Shown here one piece after another: positions 53,212 through 61,560 of a stretch of DNA of 64,000 nucleotides. How positions within the stretch are numbered: the stretch's first letter is position 1; each line of letters starts with the position of its first letter. Source of the DNA: an uncultured Shewanella sp. (GTDB taxonomy: Bacteria > Pseudomonadota > Gammaproteobacteria > Enterobacterales > Shewanellaceae); NCBI RefSeq assembly GCF_947495455.1, contig NZ_CANLZC010000018.1, positions 1 to 64,000 of the forward strand, read 5' to 3'. Under the pieces are notes generated by a model. The model worked only from the letters and a program-made list of their open reading frames with translations. It had not been told where the DNA came from and searched no databases. The position numbers and the translations under genes were made by a program.

Positions 53212-54393
53212 ATTTTGATTAACATCATGATGAAGAAAAGCTTTGCCTTTTAGAGCTTCAATATTTTCAGCGCCCACTTGCTGCATGATTTGTATGAGCT
53301 GAGCTTTAAGCATGGCAATGGCGTGTTGGCCGCCGTCATTGCCCAGAGCACAAACGCTATACATAAACAGCCTACCGAGAAAGGTAAACTGTGCCCCTAA
53401 TGCGAGGCTTCCTGCAATGTCAGCACCTGAGCGCAAACCGCTATCTATCATGATGGTGATTTTATCTTGGTAGCGGTTTTGTAATTGTGTGAGTGGCATT
53501 ATCGGTGATTCACTGAAATCCAGCTGCCTTGCGCCATGATTAGACAATATAACCCCATCACAGCCTAACTTTATGGCTTGCTGTAAATCATGTTCACTCA
53601 TGACTCCCTTGATGATGAGATTGCCTGGCCAATTATCTCGAATAGCTTTTAGGCTATCGAAATCCAGCCCGCCCATGATGGCTGTGTTCATGAGTTCTGT
53701 GAGTTCTTGTTTTTGACTGCCTACTGGCATATAAGGCGTTAAGTTTTTAAATTTTGGGAGGCCGTGTTTAAGGGTGTTAAAACTCCATTTAGGTTTGATG
53801 GCCGCTTGATACAGATTTTTTAAGGTCAAGTTTGGCGGCATCGCAAGACCATTATGAAAATCTCTTGGACGAAAACCAAAAGTGGGAACATCAATGGTGA
53901 TGACTAAATTTTTGTATTGCATGACTTTGAGTCTATCTAAGATGTCATCACGAATATCGAGTTCGGTAGGATTGTATAATTGGTACCAAGCTTGTCCATG
54001 TGTGGCTTCGGCAATTTGTTCTAATGACTCAGATGAAACCGTACTTAAAATATAAGGGATATTATGTGCGTAGGCGGCTTTGGCCAAAATGATGGGCGCG
54101 TTTGGCCACATGAGACCTTGTAAACCAATAGGGGCTATGCCAAAAGGAGCGCTATAAGTGTGTCCAAGAAGAGTGACTTGTGTATCGACCGAAGAACTTG
54201 CTTGAATATATTGAGGTGTAAAGTAAATGCTATTCATGACTTGTCGATTGCGTTTAAGGCCAATCTCGTCCATACAGCCTTCAATTAAATGATCATAGGC
54301 AAATTTGGGAATATTTTGACGTGCCTTTTGTTTGAGCTGTTTACTGCTGGCGTAATCACGATTAAAACGTAAATCTATGTTTGGTTTTGGCAT
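53203..54393 (-). CDS. FMN-dependent alpha-hydroxy-acid dehydrogenase (L-lactate dehydrogenase type)
   Basis: A 396-residue TIM-barrel flavoenzyme oxidising L-2-hydroxy acids. Signatures: FAYDHLIEGCMDE early, APFGIAPIGLQGLMWPNAP, WYQLYNPTELD, LVITIDVPTFGFRPRDFHNG, LIIKGVMSEHDLQQA, and the active-site SNHGARQLD with catalytic His. DSGLRSGADIAGSLALGAQFTFLGRLFMY binds the FMN phosphate. The gene is alone, so lactate is only the likeliest substrate. A decayed copy of its 3' end follows directly downstream. Confidence 0.9.
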   Translation of the reverse strand: MPKPNIDLRFNRDYASSKQLKQKARQNIPKFAYDHLIEGCMDEIGLKRNRQVMNSIYFTPQYIQASSSVDTQVTLLGHTYSAPFGIAPIGLQGLMWPNAPIILAKAAYAHNIPYILSTVSSESLEQIAEATHGQAWYQLYNPTELDIRDDILDRLKVMQYKNLVITIDVPTFGFRPRDFHNGLAMPPNLTLKNLYQAAIKPKWSFNTLKHGLPKFKNLTPYMPVGSQKQELTELMNTAIMGGLDFDSLKAIRDNWPGNLIIKGVMSEHDLQQAIKLGCDGVILSNHGARQLDFSESPIMPLTQLQNRYQDKITIMIDSGLRSGADIAGSLALGAQFTFLGRLFMYSVCALGNDGGQHAIAMLKAQLIQIMQQVGAENIEALKGKAFLHHDVNQNRQ

Positions 54394-54563
54394 TTCGCAA
54401 CCATTTCTGTCGATGATCCATTAGAAAAAGAGTAGCACGGATCTATGGCCTTGATTGAAACGATTAAGGTGTTAAAGGGAATTGAGAGGAATAAACTCAG
54501 TATGTTTTGATTTATCATGTTATCATATTGTTTTTTTTGTTATTTAATTTTAAGGGCTGTTTG

Positions 54564-54887
54564 ATGTTAAGGTATTTTGCGTTAGTTGTAGGTGTGGTGT
54601 GTTCTATGAATGCTTATGCGGCCTGGAAGTCATCTGAGTATGTCAATATTCGTACTCTTTATCCTTTTGATAAAGGGTTAGCATTTAATACGGAGCATGT
54701 GGATAAAGCCTTGTCACTTTGTGACAATGGCACACGTTTTTTCTTATCTAGTGAAGATAAAAATTATCAAGTCAAAGCCAGTGCTTTGATGGCCGCTTTT
54801 ATGGCGAAAAAGCAAATCTTAATCAGATATGATGAGGATCAAGCGCCTGCTTGTGAAGCTAAAGTGAACCGTTTCTTGGTTAGATAG
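54564..54887 (+). CDS. small secreted protein of unknown function
   Basis: A 107-residue exported protein. The signal peptide MLRYFALVVGVVCSMNAYA is followed by a mature part with two cysteines (LSLCDNGTRF and APACEAKV) that could form a disulfide. Helix-rich KASALMAAFMAKKQILIRYDEDQ precedes the end. ATG 54564 has AAGGG at 54552-54556; the longer frame from 54507 is less likely. A decayed copy of its 3' end follows. Family not recognised. Confidence 0.7.
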   Translation: MLRYFALVVGVVCSMNAYAAWKSSEYVNIRTLYPFDKGLAFNTEHVDKALSLCDNGTRFFLSSEDKNYQVKASALMAAFMAKKQILIRYDEDQAPACEAKVNRFLVR

Positions 54888-54894
54888 TTAACTA

Positions 54895-54955
54895 AGGATG
54901 TGAGAAGAAGAGGTCGCCTATATAATGAAGCTAAGGTGAATCGATTCTTGGTTAA
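54895..54955 (+). pseudogene. decayed duplicate of the preceding gene's 3' end
   Basis: TGAAGCTAAGGTGAATCGAT and the following TCTTGGTTAAG (about 54926-54956) match TGAAGCTAAAGTGAACCGTT plus TCTTGGTTAGA at the end of the secreted-protein gene. Upstream bases match more weakly. A partial third copy GGTTAAG follows at about 54960. Confidence 0.82.
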
Positions 54956-54977
54956 GCTTGGTTAAGTCAGTATTGAG

Positions 54978-55015
54978 CGAACAATGAAGGGGTGAGCGTT
55001 TTCATTGTTCGTTTA
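54978..55015 (+). terminator. terminator hairpin
   Basis: CGAACAATGAA (54978-54988) pairs with TTCATTGTTCG (55001-55011), loop 12 nt, then TTTAAGG. It ends transcription of the small secreted protein gene. Confidence 0.65.
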
Positions 55016-55036
55016 AGGTTATTCTGTTCATTATTT

Positions 55037-55079
55037 ATTTACGTAATGAAATATTAGCTATTTATTTCATTACGTAAAT
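55037..55079. terminator. 16-bp inverted repeat covering the end of darP
   Basis: ATTTACGTAATGAAAT (55037-55052) and ATTTCATTACGTAAAT (55064-55079) are perfectly complementary with an 11-nt loop. The right arm encodes the last residues of DarP. It may act as a terminator or derive from an inverted copy of the gene end. Confidence 0.7.
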
Positions 55080-55596
55080 ACAGGCTAAAATCTTTTGCCG
55101 TTTTAGACTCATTGATATCTGGATTTTTGGCCAATTCTTTATGGGTTTGGCGAACCAGTTGTCTGAGCTTTTGCCTTTCAAGTTGTGGATATCGTTCAAG
55201 TAATGACTGAATGGCAATATCCCCTTCAGCTAATAATTGATTACGGGTTTTATCTGCCACATTTTTTTTGGCACTTTCGTTGTGATTTTGATTGAGTACA
55301 TTTTTAAGCGCGATTTGAATAGCCTCAATATCTTCATTGCGCATGATTTTACCAATAAACTGTAACTGACGGCGATGAGCTTCAGTATTGATTTTAATGG
55401 TTTTTGCTTTAAGTAAGTTGTCGAATAGCTGCTCGTCGAGGTCGAGTTTCTCAAGTTGGCTTTTGCTCATTGAGACAAGGCGTTTGCCGAGATCTTGATA
55501 AATCATTATTTCGCGCTTGGTTTCAGCGCGGCTAACATAATCATCATTTTGATCATAAGGTTGTTTAAAGTGTTCTGAGTCACCAACAATGTTCAT
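55054..55596 (-). CDS. darP: ribosome biogenesis factor DarP (YjgA, DUF615)
   Basis: A 180-residue helical cytoplasmic protein that promotes late 50S subunit assembly. Features: YVSRAETKREIMIYQDLGKRLVSMSKSQLEKLDLDEQL, then AHRRQLQFIGKIMRN and RQKLRQLVRQTHKEL. Divergent from pmbA as in E. coli, which supports the call. Its last codons lie in a perfect inverted repeat. Confidence 0.95.
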   Translation of the reverse strand: MNIVGDSEHFKQPYDQNDDYVSRAETKREIMIYQDLGKRLVSMSKSQLEKLDLDEQLFDNLLKAKTIKINTEAHRRQLQFIGKIMRNEDIEAIQIALKNVLNQNHNESAKKNVADKTRNQLLAEGDIAIQSLLERYPQLERQKLRQLVRQTHKELAKNPDINESKTAKDFSLYLRNEINS

Positions 55597-55760
55597 ATAT
55601 AAAAATCTCCAGCTAAATCTGCCCCTATTCTAACATTGATGCCATGTGCAAACCAGTTACCGCGAGTTCAATATATTGAGGGGGCTTGAAAATGAAAATG
55701 GGATTAATGAATAGGGTTTGTTATGCTAAAGGTATTCCCGCTAACTTATAGAGTACGTTT

Positions 55761-57101
55761 GTGTCTACATCTAGCATTGATATTGAATTAGCCCCCTTGA
55801 AAAATGCCGTTGCCATGGCGCTTGAATTTGCCGCCAGTTTAGGAACCAGCGCCGCTGAAGTGGCGATCAGTAAGCAACAAGGTTTATCGGTTTCGACTCG
55901 ATTAAAAGAAGTCGAAACCGTTGAGTTTAATAAAGACGGCGCTTTAGGGATCACCTTGTATCGAGACGGCTGTAAAGGCAGCTCCTCTACCTCTGATTTG
56001 AGTCCTGAAGCCATTAAAGAAGCCGTAAAAGCCGCTGATGATATTGCACGTTTTACTTCAGAAGATCCTTTTAGCGGTTTGGCTGATAAAGATAGAATGG
56101 CCACTGAGTTTCATGATCTTCAACTTTATTATCCTGAAGAGATCAGCCCAGAAGCTTTGACTGACTTGGCGGTTCGCGCTGAAACGGCGCTTTTGAATGC
56201 TGATGAGCAAATAAAAACCTCAGACGGTGCAAATGTTAATGCCCATACTAGCTTTAAAGTGTATGGCAATAGTCATGGTTTTTTACAGGGCGAGGCCAGT
56301 TCTCGTTATAGTTTAAGCTGTGTAGCCATTGCAGAAGCAGAAGGGAAAATGCAACGAGATTATGATTATACCGTTGCAAGACAATTAAATGATTTAGTTT
56401 CACCTGAAGCTGTGGGCCAACAAGCCGCCCAAAAAACCCTTGATCGGCTTTATGCTCGAAAAATTGCGACAACCCAATTGCCAATTTTATTGAGTCCAGA
56501 AATTGCAACGGGATTAATGGGGCATTTAGTGGGGGCGATTAGTGGTGGTAGCTTGTATCGAAATTCAAGCTTTTTACAAGATGCCTTGGGCTCAACTATT
56601 TTTCCAGACTGGTTCAGTATTGTTGAGCAGCCTCATTTACAAGGTGGATTGGCAAGTGCCAATTACGATGCAGAAGGTGTGGCAACGATTGATCGCCATA
56701 TTATCGATAATGGACGGCTCGCCAGTTATTTACTCACTAGTTATTCTGCTCGAAAATTAGGAATGGAGAATACAGGGCATGCTGGTGGTATTTATAACTG
56801 GACTTTATCTCATACAGAGCAGACCTTTGCAGAATTAATAAAAGAGATGAATACTGGATTATTGATTACTGAAGTGATGGGGCAAGGGGTAAATGGCGTG
56901 ACGGGAGACTACTCTCGAGGTGCTGCGGGTTTTTATGTGGAAAACGGGGTCATTTTATATCCTGTTGAAGAGATCACAATCGCTGGTAATCTAAAAGATA
57001 TGTATAAAAATATGGTGGGAGTGGCGAAAGATCTCGATCTGCGTTCATCCATTAGAACTGGCGGTATATTATTAAGTGATATGAAAGTGGCGGGTAATTA
57101 A
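55761..57101 (+). CDS. pmbA: metalloprotease PmbA (TldE)
   Basis: A 446-residue subunit of the TldD/TldE zinc protease that processes peptides such as microcin B17 precursors and CcdA. Family signatures: VSTRLKEVETVEFNKDGALGITLYRDGCKGSSST in the N-domain, then LLSPEIATGLMGHLVGAISGGSLYRNSSFLQDALG and late NGVTGDYSRGAAGFYVENGVILYPVEEITIAGNL. Start is GTG 55761. TldD is not in this window. It is divergent from darP. Confidence 0.96.
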   Translation: MSTSSIDIELAPLKNAVAMALEFAASLGTSAAEVAISKQQGLSVSTRLKEVETVEFNKDGALGITLYRDGCKGSSSTSDLSPEAIKEAVKAADDIARFTSEDPFSGLADKDRMATEFHDLQLYYPEEISPEALTDLAVRAETALLNADEQIKTSDGANVNAHTSFKVYGNSHGFLQGEASSRYSLSCVAIAEAEGKMQRDYDYTVARQLNDLVSPEAVGQQAAQKTLDRLYARKIATTQLPILLSPEIATGLMGHLVGAISGGSLYRNSSFLQDALGSTIFPDWFSIVEQPHLQGGLASANYDAEGVATIDRHIIDNGRLASYLLTSYSARKLGMENTGHAGGIYNWTLSHTEQTFAELIKEMNTGLLITEVMGQGVNGVTGDYSRGAAGFYVENGVILYPVEEITIAGNLKDMYKNMVGVAKDLDLRSSIRTGGILLSDMKVAGN

Positions 57102-57654
57102 CTATCCTCAGTCACGGGGATATAAGATTATTTTATTATTAACGCGGAAAAATGATTAATTAACTAGGCCTTAGTAGGGGCATCATTATTTGATGCCCCC
57201 TGTTTGTTAGTGTTTTATTTTTCATTGTTAATCATGTTAGCTTATAAGTTTAATTGTCTATTTTTATTATAGAGTTGTAGTTTTTTTATTTTTGTCTCAT
57301 TTAGTTATTTAGGCATAAGCGCAAGATGTGATACGGCTTATCTCTATGTTATTAAATGTTTTTAATTCTATTTGGTTATAAAGTATGCTTTTAAAGTGTG
57401 ATTAATTTACAAAAGTATGAAATGAGGGCTTATGGTTGAAATGGTAATCGTTAATTAAGGCGAGACAATAAATTAAAATAACTATTTTTCAGTTGGTTAA
57501 TTTGAGTTTTTATTGTATTCATTGAGTCCTATTGGTGTGGCTTTCGTGAATGTTTCTTCTGTTTTTGTTTGTTCCTCATCCATAAGTATGATTGTACAGC
57601 GAATCTTGTATAAGTAGTATGCAGTCATTCCTTTCGCTACTAAGACGTGCAGCC
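57102..57654. other. AT-rich intergenic region with pmbA terminator
   Basis: About 550 bp. It contains the terminator at 57177-57215 and otherwise AT-rich DNA with no recognisable gene. The in-frame codons from 57592 to 57654 could extend the next gene but lack a ribosome site. Confidence 0.5.
57177..57215 (+). terminator. intrinsic terminator of pmbA
   Basis: GGGGCATCA (57177-57185), TTATT loop, TGATGCCCC (57191-57199), followed by T-rich sequence. Confidence 0.82.
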
Positions 57655-58197
57655 ATGAAAATATCTCTCATTTTTAGTGCTTTAGTTGGCCTGTTGCTTA
57701 TAACAGAACCTGTTAAAGCCAGCTCGCTTGAAGTTTATACTTTAAATAATGGTTGTAATGCCTCTGCGGCCATAGAAATGAGTTTTAAAGGCACCCTTGA
57801 ACTGCCCTCTAGTGTCGAACAGGTTTCTCTTAATGATGAGAAAGTCAAAAAAGGCCGTGTTTATGGTATCGATTGGTATGAAGACTTGCCTTTGTCACTT
57901 GAGGCGGGAAATCCACTATCGATCAATTGGTTGTTGCCTAAGCACAAAGTTGCTAACGCTAAAAAAGAGATCGTCAGTACTGCTTATTTTGAGGCGTATT
58001 GTGCTAATACTCATGAAAAACTCGGTGAGTTTGAAATTGATATTAAGGCCAAATATAATCAGCTTGGTTTATTAGAATCAAAAGAAACGGGTTTTAGGCA
58101 TGTGAACTTTTATGGTAAGCAGTGTGGCTTATATAAAGTCATGGCCAAAAGTTATTCCCCTAAATCATTACAACTTGCCTGTTTTAGCGCTAATTGA
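57655..58197 (+). CDS. secreted protein of unknown function
   Basis: About 180 residues, with a signal peptide MKISLIFSALVGLLLITEP cleaved near VKAS. The mature part has four cysteines (NNGCNASA, EAYCANTH, GKQCGLYK, LACFSAN) that could pair, and is beta-rich. ATG 57655 places the signal peptide at the N-terminus; in-frame ATGs further up would bury it. No family recognised. Next gene 130 bp downstream is a GNAT acetyltransferase. Confidence 0.6.
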   Translation: MKISLIFSALVGLLLITEPVKASSLEVYTLNNGCNASAAIEMSFKGTLELPSSVEQVSLNDEKVKKGRVYGIDWYEDLPLSLEAGNPLSINWLLPKHKVANAKKEIVSTAYFEAYCANTHEKLGEFEIDIKAKYNQLGLLESKETGFRHVNFYGKQCGLYKVMAKSYSPKSLQLACFSAN

Positions 58198-58328
58198 GCT
58201 GTTGTCAACAAAACAAATATCAGCATTAAATAATTTGCTTTTTCTTTACTTTTTGTGATGACTGTTAATTAAATAATGACATATTTATCAATAATATGTT
58301 TTTATCTTCAATAAGAAAAGGAAGTCTA

Positions 58329-58871
58329 ATGTACGTTACTCAATCTACACGTTTAAGTTACCGCTTAATGGAGGATTCTGATGCTGAATTTTTATATCAG
58401 CTTGATCAAGATCCTGAGGTGATGCGTTATATTAATGGTGGTAATAAAACATCCCGTGAAGATATCCATAATATCATATTGCCTAGAATGCATTGCTATA
58501 AAAATAGTGATAAAGGTTGGGGAAAGTGGAAAGTCACAGTGATAGAAACTCAGCAAGATATTGGATGGATTATTGTTAGGCCGATGGATTTTTTTTCGAC
58601 GACTGTAGAGCCTCAATGGAATAATTTAGAGTTAGGTTGGCGTTTTTTTCAGTCATCTTGGGGAAAAGGATACGCCAGTGAAGCGGCCAAGCATTTAATG
58701 AGTGCTTTGCTTACACAAACTCCAGATTTAACTTTCAGTGCCATTGCAAATGAGGTTAATGATGCTTCTATCAATATCATGAAGAAGTTGGGTATGCGTT
58801 ATGTGAAGACTTATTTACATAGTGATCCTCTTGGTGATTGTGATGTGGTGTTATATCAGATAGCGAGTTAA
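58329..58871 (+). CDS. GNAT family N-acetyltransferase (RimJ/RimL-like)
   Basis: About 180 residues of the Acetyltransf_3 type. N-terminal RLSYRLMEDSDAEFLYQLDQDPEVMRYI, acetyl-CoA loop ELGWRFFQSSWGKGYASEAAK with the variant Q/R-x-x-G-x-G/A motif, then ANEVNDASINIMKKLGMRYV. Members acetylate protein N-termini, antibiotics or small amines; target unknown. ATG 58329 has AAAAGGAAG upstream. Confidence 0.86.
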   Translation: MYVTQSTRLSYRLMEDSDAEFLYQLDQDPEVMRYINGGNKTSREDIHNIILPRMHCYKNSDKGWGKWKVTVIETQQDIGWIIVRPMDFFSTTVEPQWNNLELGWRFFQSSWGKGYASEAAKHLMSALLTQTPDLTFSAIANEVNDASINIMKKLGMRYVKTYLHSDPLGDCDVVLYQIAS

Positions 58872-58894
58872 TCGCTATCATTGCAAAGTATGCT

Positions 58895-59379
58895 TTATTC
58901 TGATTGAGATAAAGCAACATTAATTGCTGCTTGTACATGGATCTTAGTGGTATCATACAAGGGTATGTTAGTGTCATTTTTGTGCACGAGCAACCCTATT
59001 TCTGTACAACCGAGGATTACGGCTTGTGCTCCTTGTTGGTGAAGTTTATTAATGATTTCTAAGTAGCGTGTTCGGGAGGAGCTCGATATTACGCCTAAAC
59101 ACAACTCTTGATAAATAATATCATGTATCACTTGCCTTTCATCTTGATTTGGGCTGATGATGTCGATGCCAAATTTATCTGTGATCCGCCCCTTATAAAA
59201 GTCTTGTTCCATAGTGAATTTTGTTCCCAATGACCCAATCTTTTTCATGCCATCTTGGCTGAATTTAATCCGCCTAATGCGGCTTTAACTCCTTGGTTGA
59301 GTCCTTGATAATAACTCATGGTGGATTTCCAGCTCATTTCACCTAATAACCCTATGGTTTTTATTTGCTTTGCTTTCAT
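58895..59379 (-). pseudogene. aspartate/glutamate racemase, internally deleted
   Basis: The minus strand from ATG 59379 encodes the racemase N-terminus (MKAKQIKTIGLLGEMSWKST ... GVKAALGGLNSAKMA) and hits a stop at about residue 44. In another frame from 59248 the C-terminal half follows: GSLGTKFTMEQDFYKGRITDKF, then GAQAVILGCTEIGLLV with the second catalytic Cys. Compared with intact YgeA-type racemases (about 230 residues), roughly 70 middle residues carrying the first catalytic Cys are missing and the frame is broken. The C-terminal piece alone would be inactive. Confident pseudogene. Confidence 0.9.
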
Positions 59380-59533
59380 TATTGAGTATCTCACTCGAGA
59401 TCAAGTTATCTCATAAAATACGCTATACAGTATTGTATGCAATTGACCTAGTCGCTTATCGACATAGCGTGATGAGGAAATGACAAATATGATTGGGGTT
59501 ATGATTGAGGTGAAAAAAATTGAAGGGGATTGA

Positions 59534-59944
59534 ATGCCTGGACATCAGCTTGCTTCTGGTTTAGCAAAAGGTAGTCCTTTTTTTAAAGGCACCATTGCGA
59601 TGCAAGCGCCTTATTTTTTGAAAGCTGGATTAGACTTATCATTTTGTTATTCAGGGACGTTAAATATTGATTTTGGTTATCATTTTACATTGTCGTCGCC
59701 TGATTTTCAGTTTGATAACGTCAAATGGACTGAACAGTTTCCTTCTGAGTCATTTTCTTTTTTTAAGTGCTCTGTTTTCAATGGTCATGTATGGCAACTT
59801 GGGTATATTTATTTACCTCATCCAGAAACAAAATTGGGTCACTTTCAAAAAAGCACTGTGATTGAAGTGCTAACCGCTAAGCTTGAGAATCTTCATTATG
59901 GGGATAAGATAGTGAGTAAAAGCGCTAAGTTGGCTCGGTTATAA
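59534..59944 (+). CDS. conserved hypothetical protein
   Basis: A 136-residue soluble protein without signal or membrane segments. Pieces such as ASGLAKGSPFFKGTIAMQAPYFLKAGLDL, FCYSGTLNIDFGYHFTLSSPDFQF and YIYLPHPETKLGHFQ look conserved and enzyme-like. The YSGTLNID segment recalls the PGTLN signature of CTP-dependent riboflavin kinases (DUF120), but this is only a weak resemblance. The 3' end (AKLARL) runs into 42-bp tandem repeats that copy it, so the C-terminus may have been altered. Confidence 0.6.
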   Translation: MPGHQLASGLAKGSPFFKGTIAMQAPYFLKAGLDLSFCYSGTLNIDFGYHFTLSSPDFQFDNVKWTEQFPSESFSFFKCSVFNGHVWQLGYIYLPHPETKLGHFQKSTVIEVLTAKLENLHYGDKIVSKSAKLARL

Positions 59945-60110
59945 AAGCAAGGATGTAAAAACCAAACTTGGTTGGCTCGATGATAAAAGCAAGGATGTAA
60001 AAACCAAACTTGGTTGGCTCGGTTATAAAAGGATTCAGTGTGGCGGAGTTCATTTTAGATCTAAGTAAAGGAAAGAGATGTAAAAAACAAATTTGGTTAG
60101 CTCGATGATA
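59930..60110 (+). repeat. 42-bp tandem repeat of a gene 3' end reaching the lhgO start
   Basis: A 42-bp unit beginning TTGGCTCG and including AAGCAAGGATGTAAAAACC starts at 59930 (inside the upstream gene), 59972 and 60014. A degenerate unit starts near 60097 (TTAGCTCGATGAT), just before the lhgO ribosome site. Between 60030 and 60090 the sequence differs. Confidence 0.9.
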
Positions 60111-60122
60111 GAAGGATTGAAT

Positions 60123-61355
60123 ATGGTAGCAGTGCATTCAGAGGTCGATGTAAAAGAAACACATGAGCAATATGATTATGTGGTGATTGGTGCGGGAATT
60201 GTCGGAATGGCGACGGCGTGCGAATTACAAAGGCGCCAACCTCATGCGAGCATTGTTGTCTTAGAAAAAGAGCGGGCAGTCGCATTGCATCAAACTGGGC
60301 GTAATTCAGGGGTGATCCATGCCGGTGTTTATTATGCTCCAGGGAGCTTAAAGGCTCAATTTTGTACTCAAGGAAACAGAGAGACAAAAGCATTTTGCCG
60401 TCAGCATGATATTCCATTTGAAGAATGTGGCAAGTTGATTGTGGCAACACAAGCGGCTGAGCTCCCTCAGCTTGATATCCTCTTGGAGCGATGTCACTTG
60501 AACGGTATTGAGGCTATTAAACTCGATGCCAATGCACTCAAGCAAAAAGAGCCTAACGTCACAGGATTAGCTGCATTATGGGTTTCAGACTCTGCTATCG
60601 TGAACTATCAGCGTATAGTGCAAGTCATGGCCCAAGAATTTGTCTCTCGTGGTGGAGAAATACGTTTTGAAGTAAACATTGTGGCTATTCATGAGAGTAA
60701 AGGTGTACAAGTTCAATGCCAACAAGGGACTATTGACGGGAAACAATTAATTGCTTGTGCCGGATTGATGGCGGATAGGTTAGTGACGCTATGTGGTATT
60801 GAGGCTGATTTTCGTATTTTGCCTTTTAAGGGGGAATACTTCCTTCTAGATCAGAAGCATAATCAGGTGGTGGATCATTTAATTTATCCTGTACCTGATC
60901 CTAAAATGCCATTTTTAGGGGTTCATTTAACGAAAATGATTGATGGTACTGTGACTGTCGGGCCTAATGCCGTGCTGAGCTTGAAGCGAGAGGGCTATAA
61001 AAAGTGGGATTGGGCATTTAAAGATAGTATCGAAATATTCAGTTATGCGGGTTTTTGGCGAGTGATCACAAAATATTGGCGATCGGTATTTTGTGAGATA
61101 AAAAACTCGATATCGATGCGCGGTTATTTAAAGCGGGTGAATCAATATTGTCCAAGTATTGAGTTGCACGATTTACAGCCTTATCCTTGTGGTATTCGTG
61201 CGCAAGCGGTATCCATAAAAGGTGAGTTATTGTCTGATTTTCATTTTCAATCTAGTCAATATACTTTTCATGTGTGTAATGCTCCTTCTCCGGCGGCGAC
61301 ATCAGCTTTACCCATAGCTCGCTATATTGTCGATAAAGTAATGGATAAAGATTAA
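60123..61355 (+). CDS. lhgO: L-2-hydroxyglutarate oxidase/dehydrogenase LhgO
   Basis: A 410-residue FAD enzyme oxidising L-2-hydroxyglutarate to 2-oxoglutarate, membrane-associated and quinone-linked in E. coli. Signatures: YDYVVIGAGIVGMATACELQRR (FAD, in order from about 17), LHQTGRNSGVIHAGVYYAPGSLKA, LIACAGLMADRL and the C-terminal NAPSPAATSALPIARYI. ATG 60123 follows AGAAGGA at 60109-60115, which lies in the last degenerate 42-bp repeat copy. An octamer repeat tract follows the gene. Confidence 0.93.
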   Translation: MVAVHSEVDVKETHEQYDYVVIGAGIVGMATACELQRRQPHASIVVLEKERAVALHQTGRNSGVIHAGVYYAPGSLKAQFCTQGNRETKAFCRQHDIPFEECGKLIVATQAAELPQLDILLERCHLNGIEAIKLDANALKQKEPNVTGLAALWVSDSAIVNYQRIVQVMAQEFVSRGGEIRFEVNIVAIHESKGVQVQCQQGTIDGKQLIACAGLMADRLVTLCGIEADFRILPFKGEYFLLDQKHNQVVDHLIYPVPDPKMPFLGVHLTKMIDGTVTVGPNAVLSLKREGYKKWDWAFKDSIEIFSYAGFWRVITKYWRSVFCEIKNSISMRGYLKRVNQYCPSIELHDLQPYPCGIRAQAVSIKGELLSDFHFQSSQYTFHVCNAPSPAATSALPIARYIVDKVMDKD

Positions 61356-61372
61356 GTTCGGCTAAGGTTAAA

Positions 61373-61428
61373 CTTAATGACTTAATGACTTAATGACTTA
61401 ATGACTTAATGACTTAATGACTTAATGA
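61373..61428. repeat. octanucleotide repeat CTTAATGA x7
   Basis: Seven perfect CTTAATGA units lie between lhgO and the arsR promoter. Each unit contains TAATGA, so frames here carry stops. Confidence 0.97.
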
Positions 61429-61490
61429 TATGCGTTTTTCCCAGTTGAGCTCGACTCAGTTTCATTTTTTTTACTTTATTAAAATACAGG

Positions 61491-61523
61491 TATATGGATA
61501 TCCGTATATACGTGATGTATACT
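61491..61523 (+). promoter_or_regulatory. putative ArsR operator and promoter of the ars operon
   Basis: TATATGGATATCCGTATA (61491-61508) is an 18-bp dyad with one mismatched pair. It overlaps a possible -35 (TGGATA, 61495-61500), 17 bp before a -10 like TATACT (61518-61523). Position just upstream of arsR suits autoregulation. Confidence 0.6.
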
Positions 61524-61560
61524 TTTTTGTAGTCAAAATTTTAAATTGAAAATGTAATAG

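Noticed and set aside
55721-56104. 127-codon minus-strand frame over the pmbA start
   Set aside because: Shadow of pmbA. Low-complexity Ser/Ala/Leu translation and no ribosome site.
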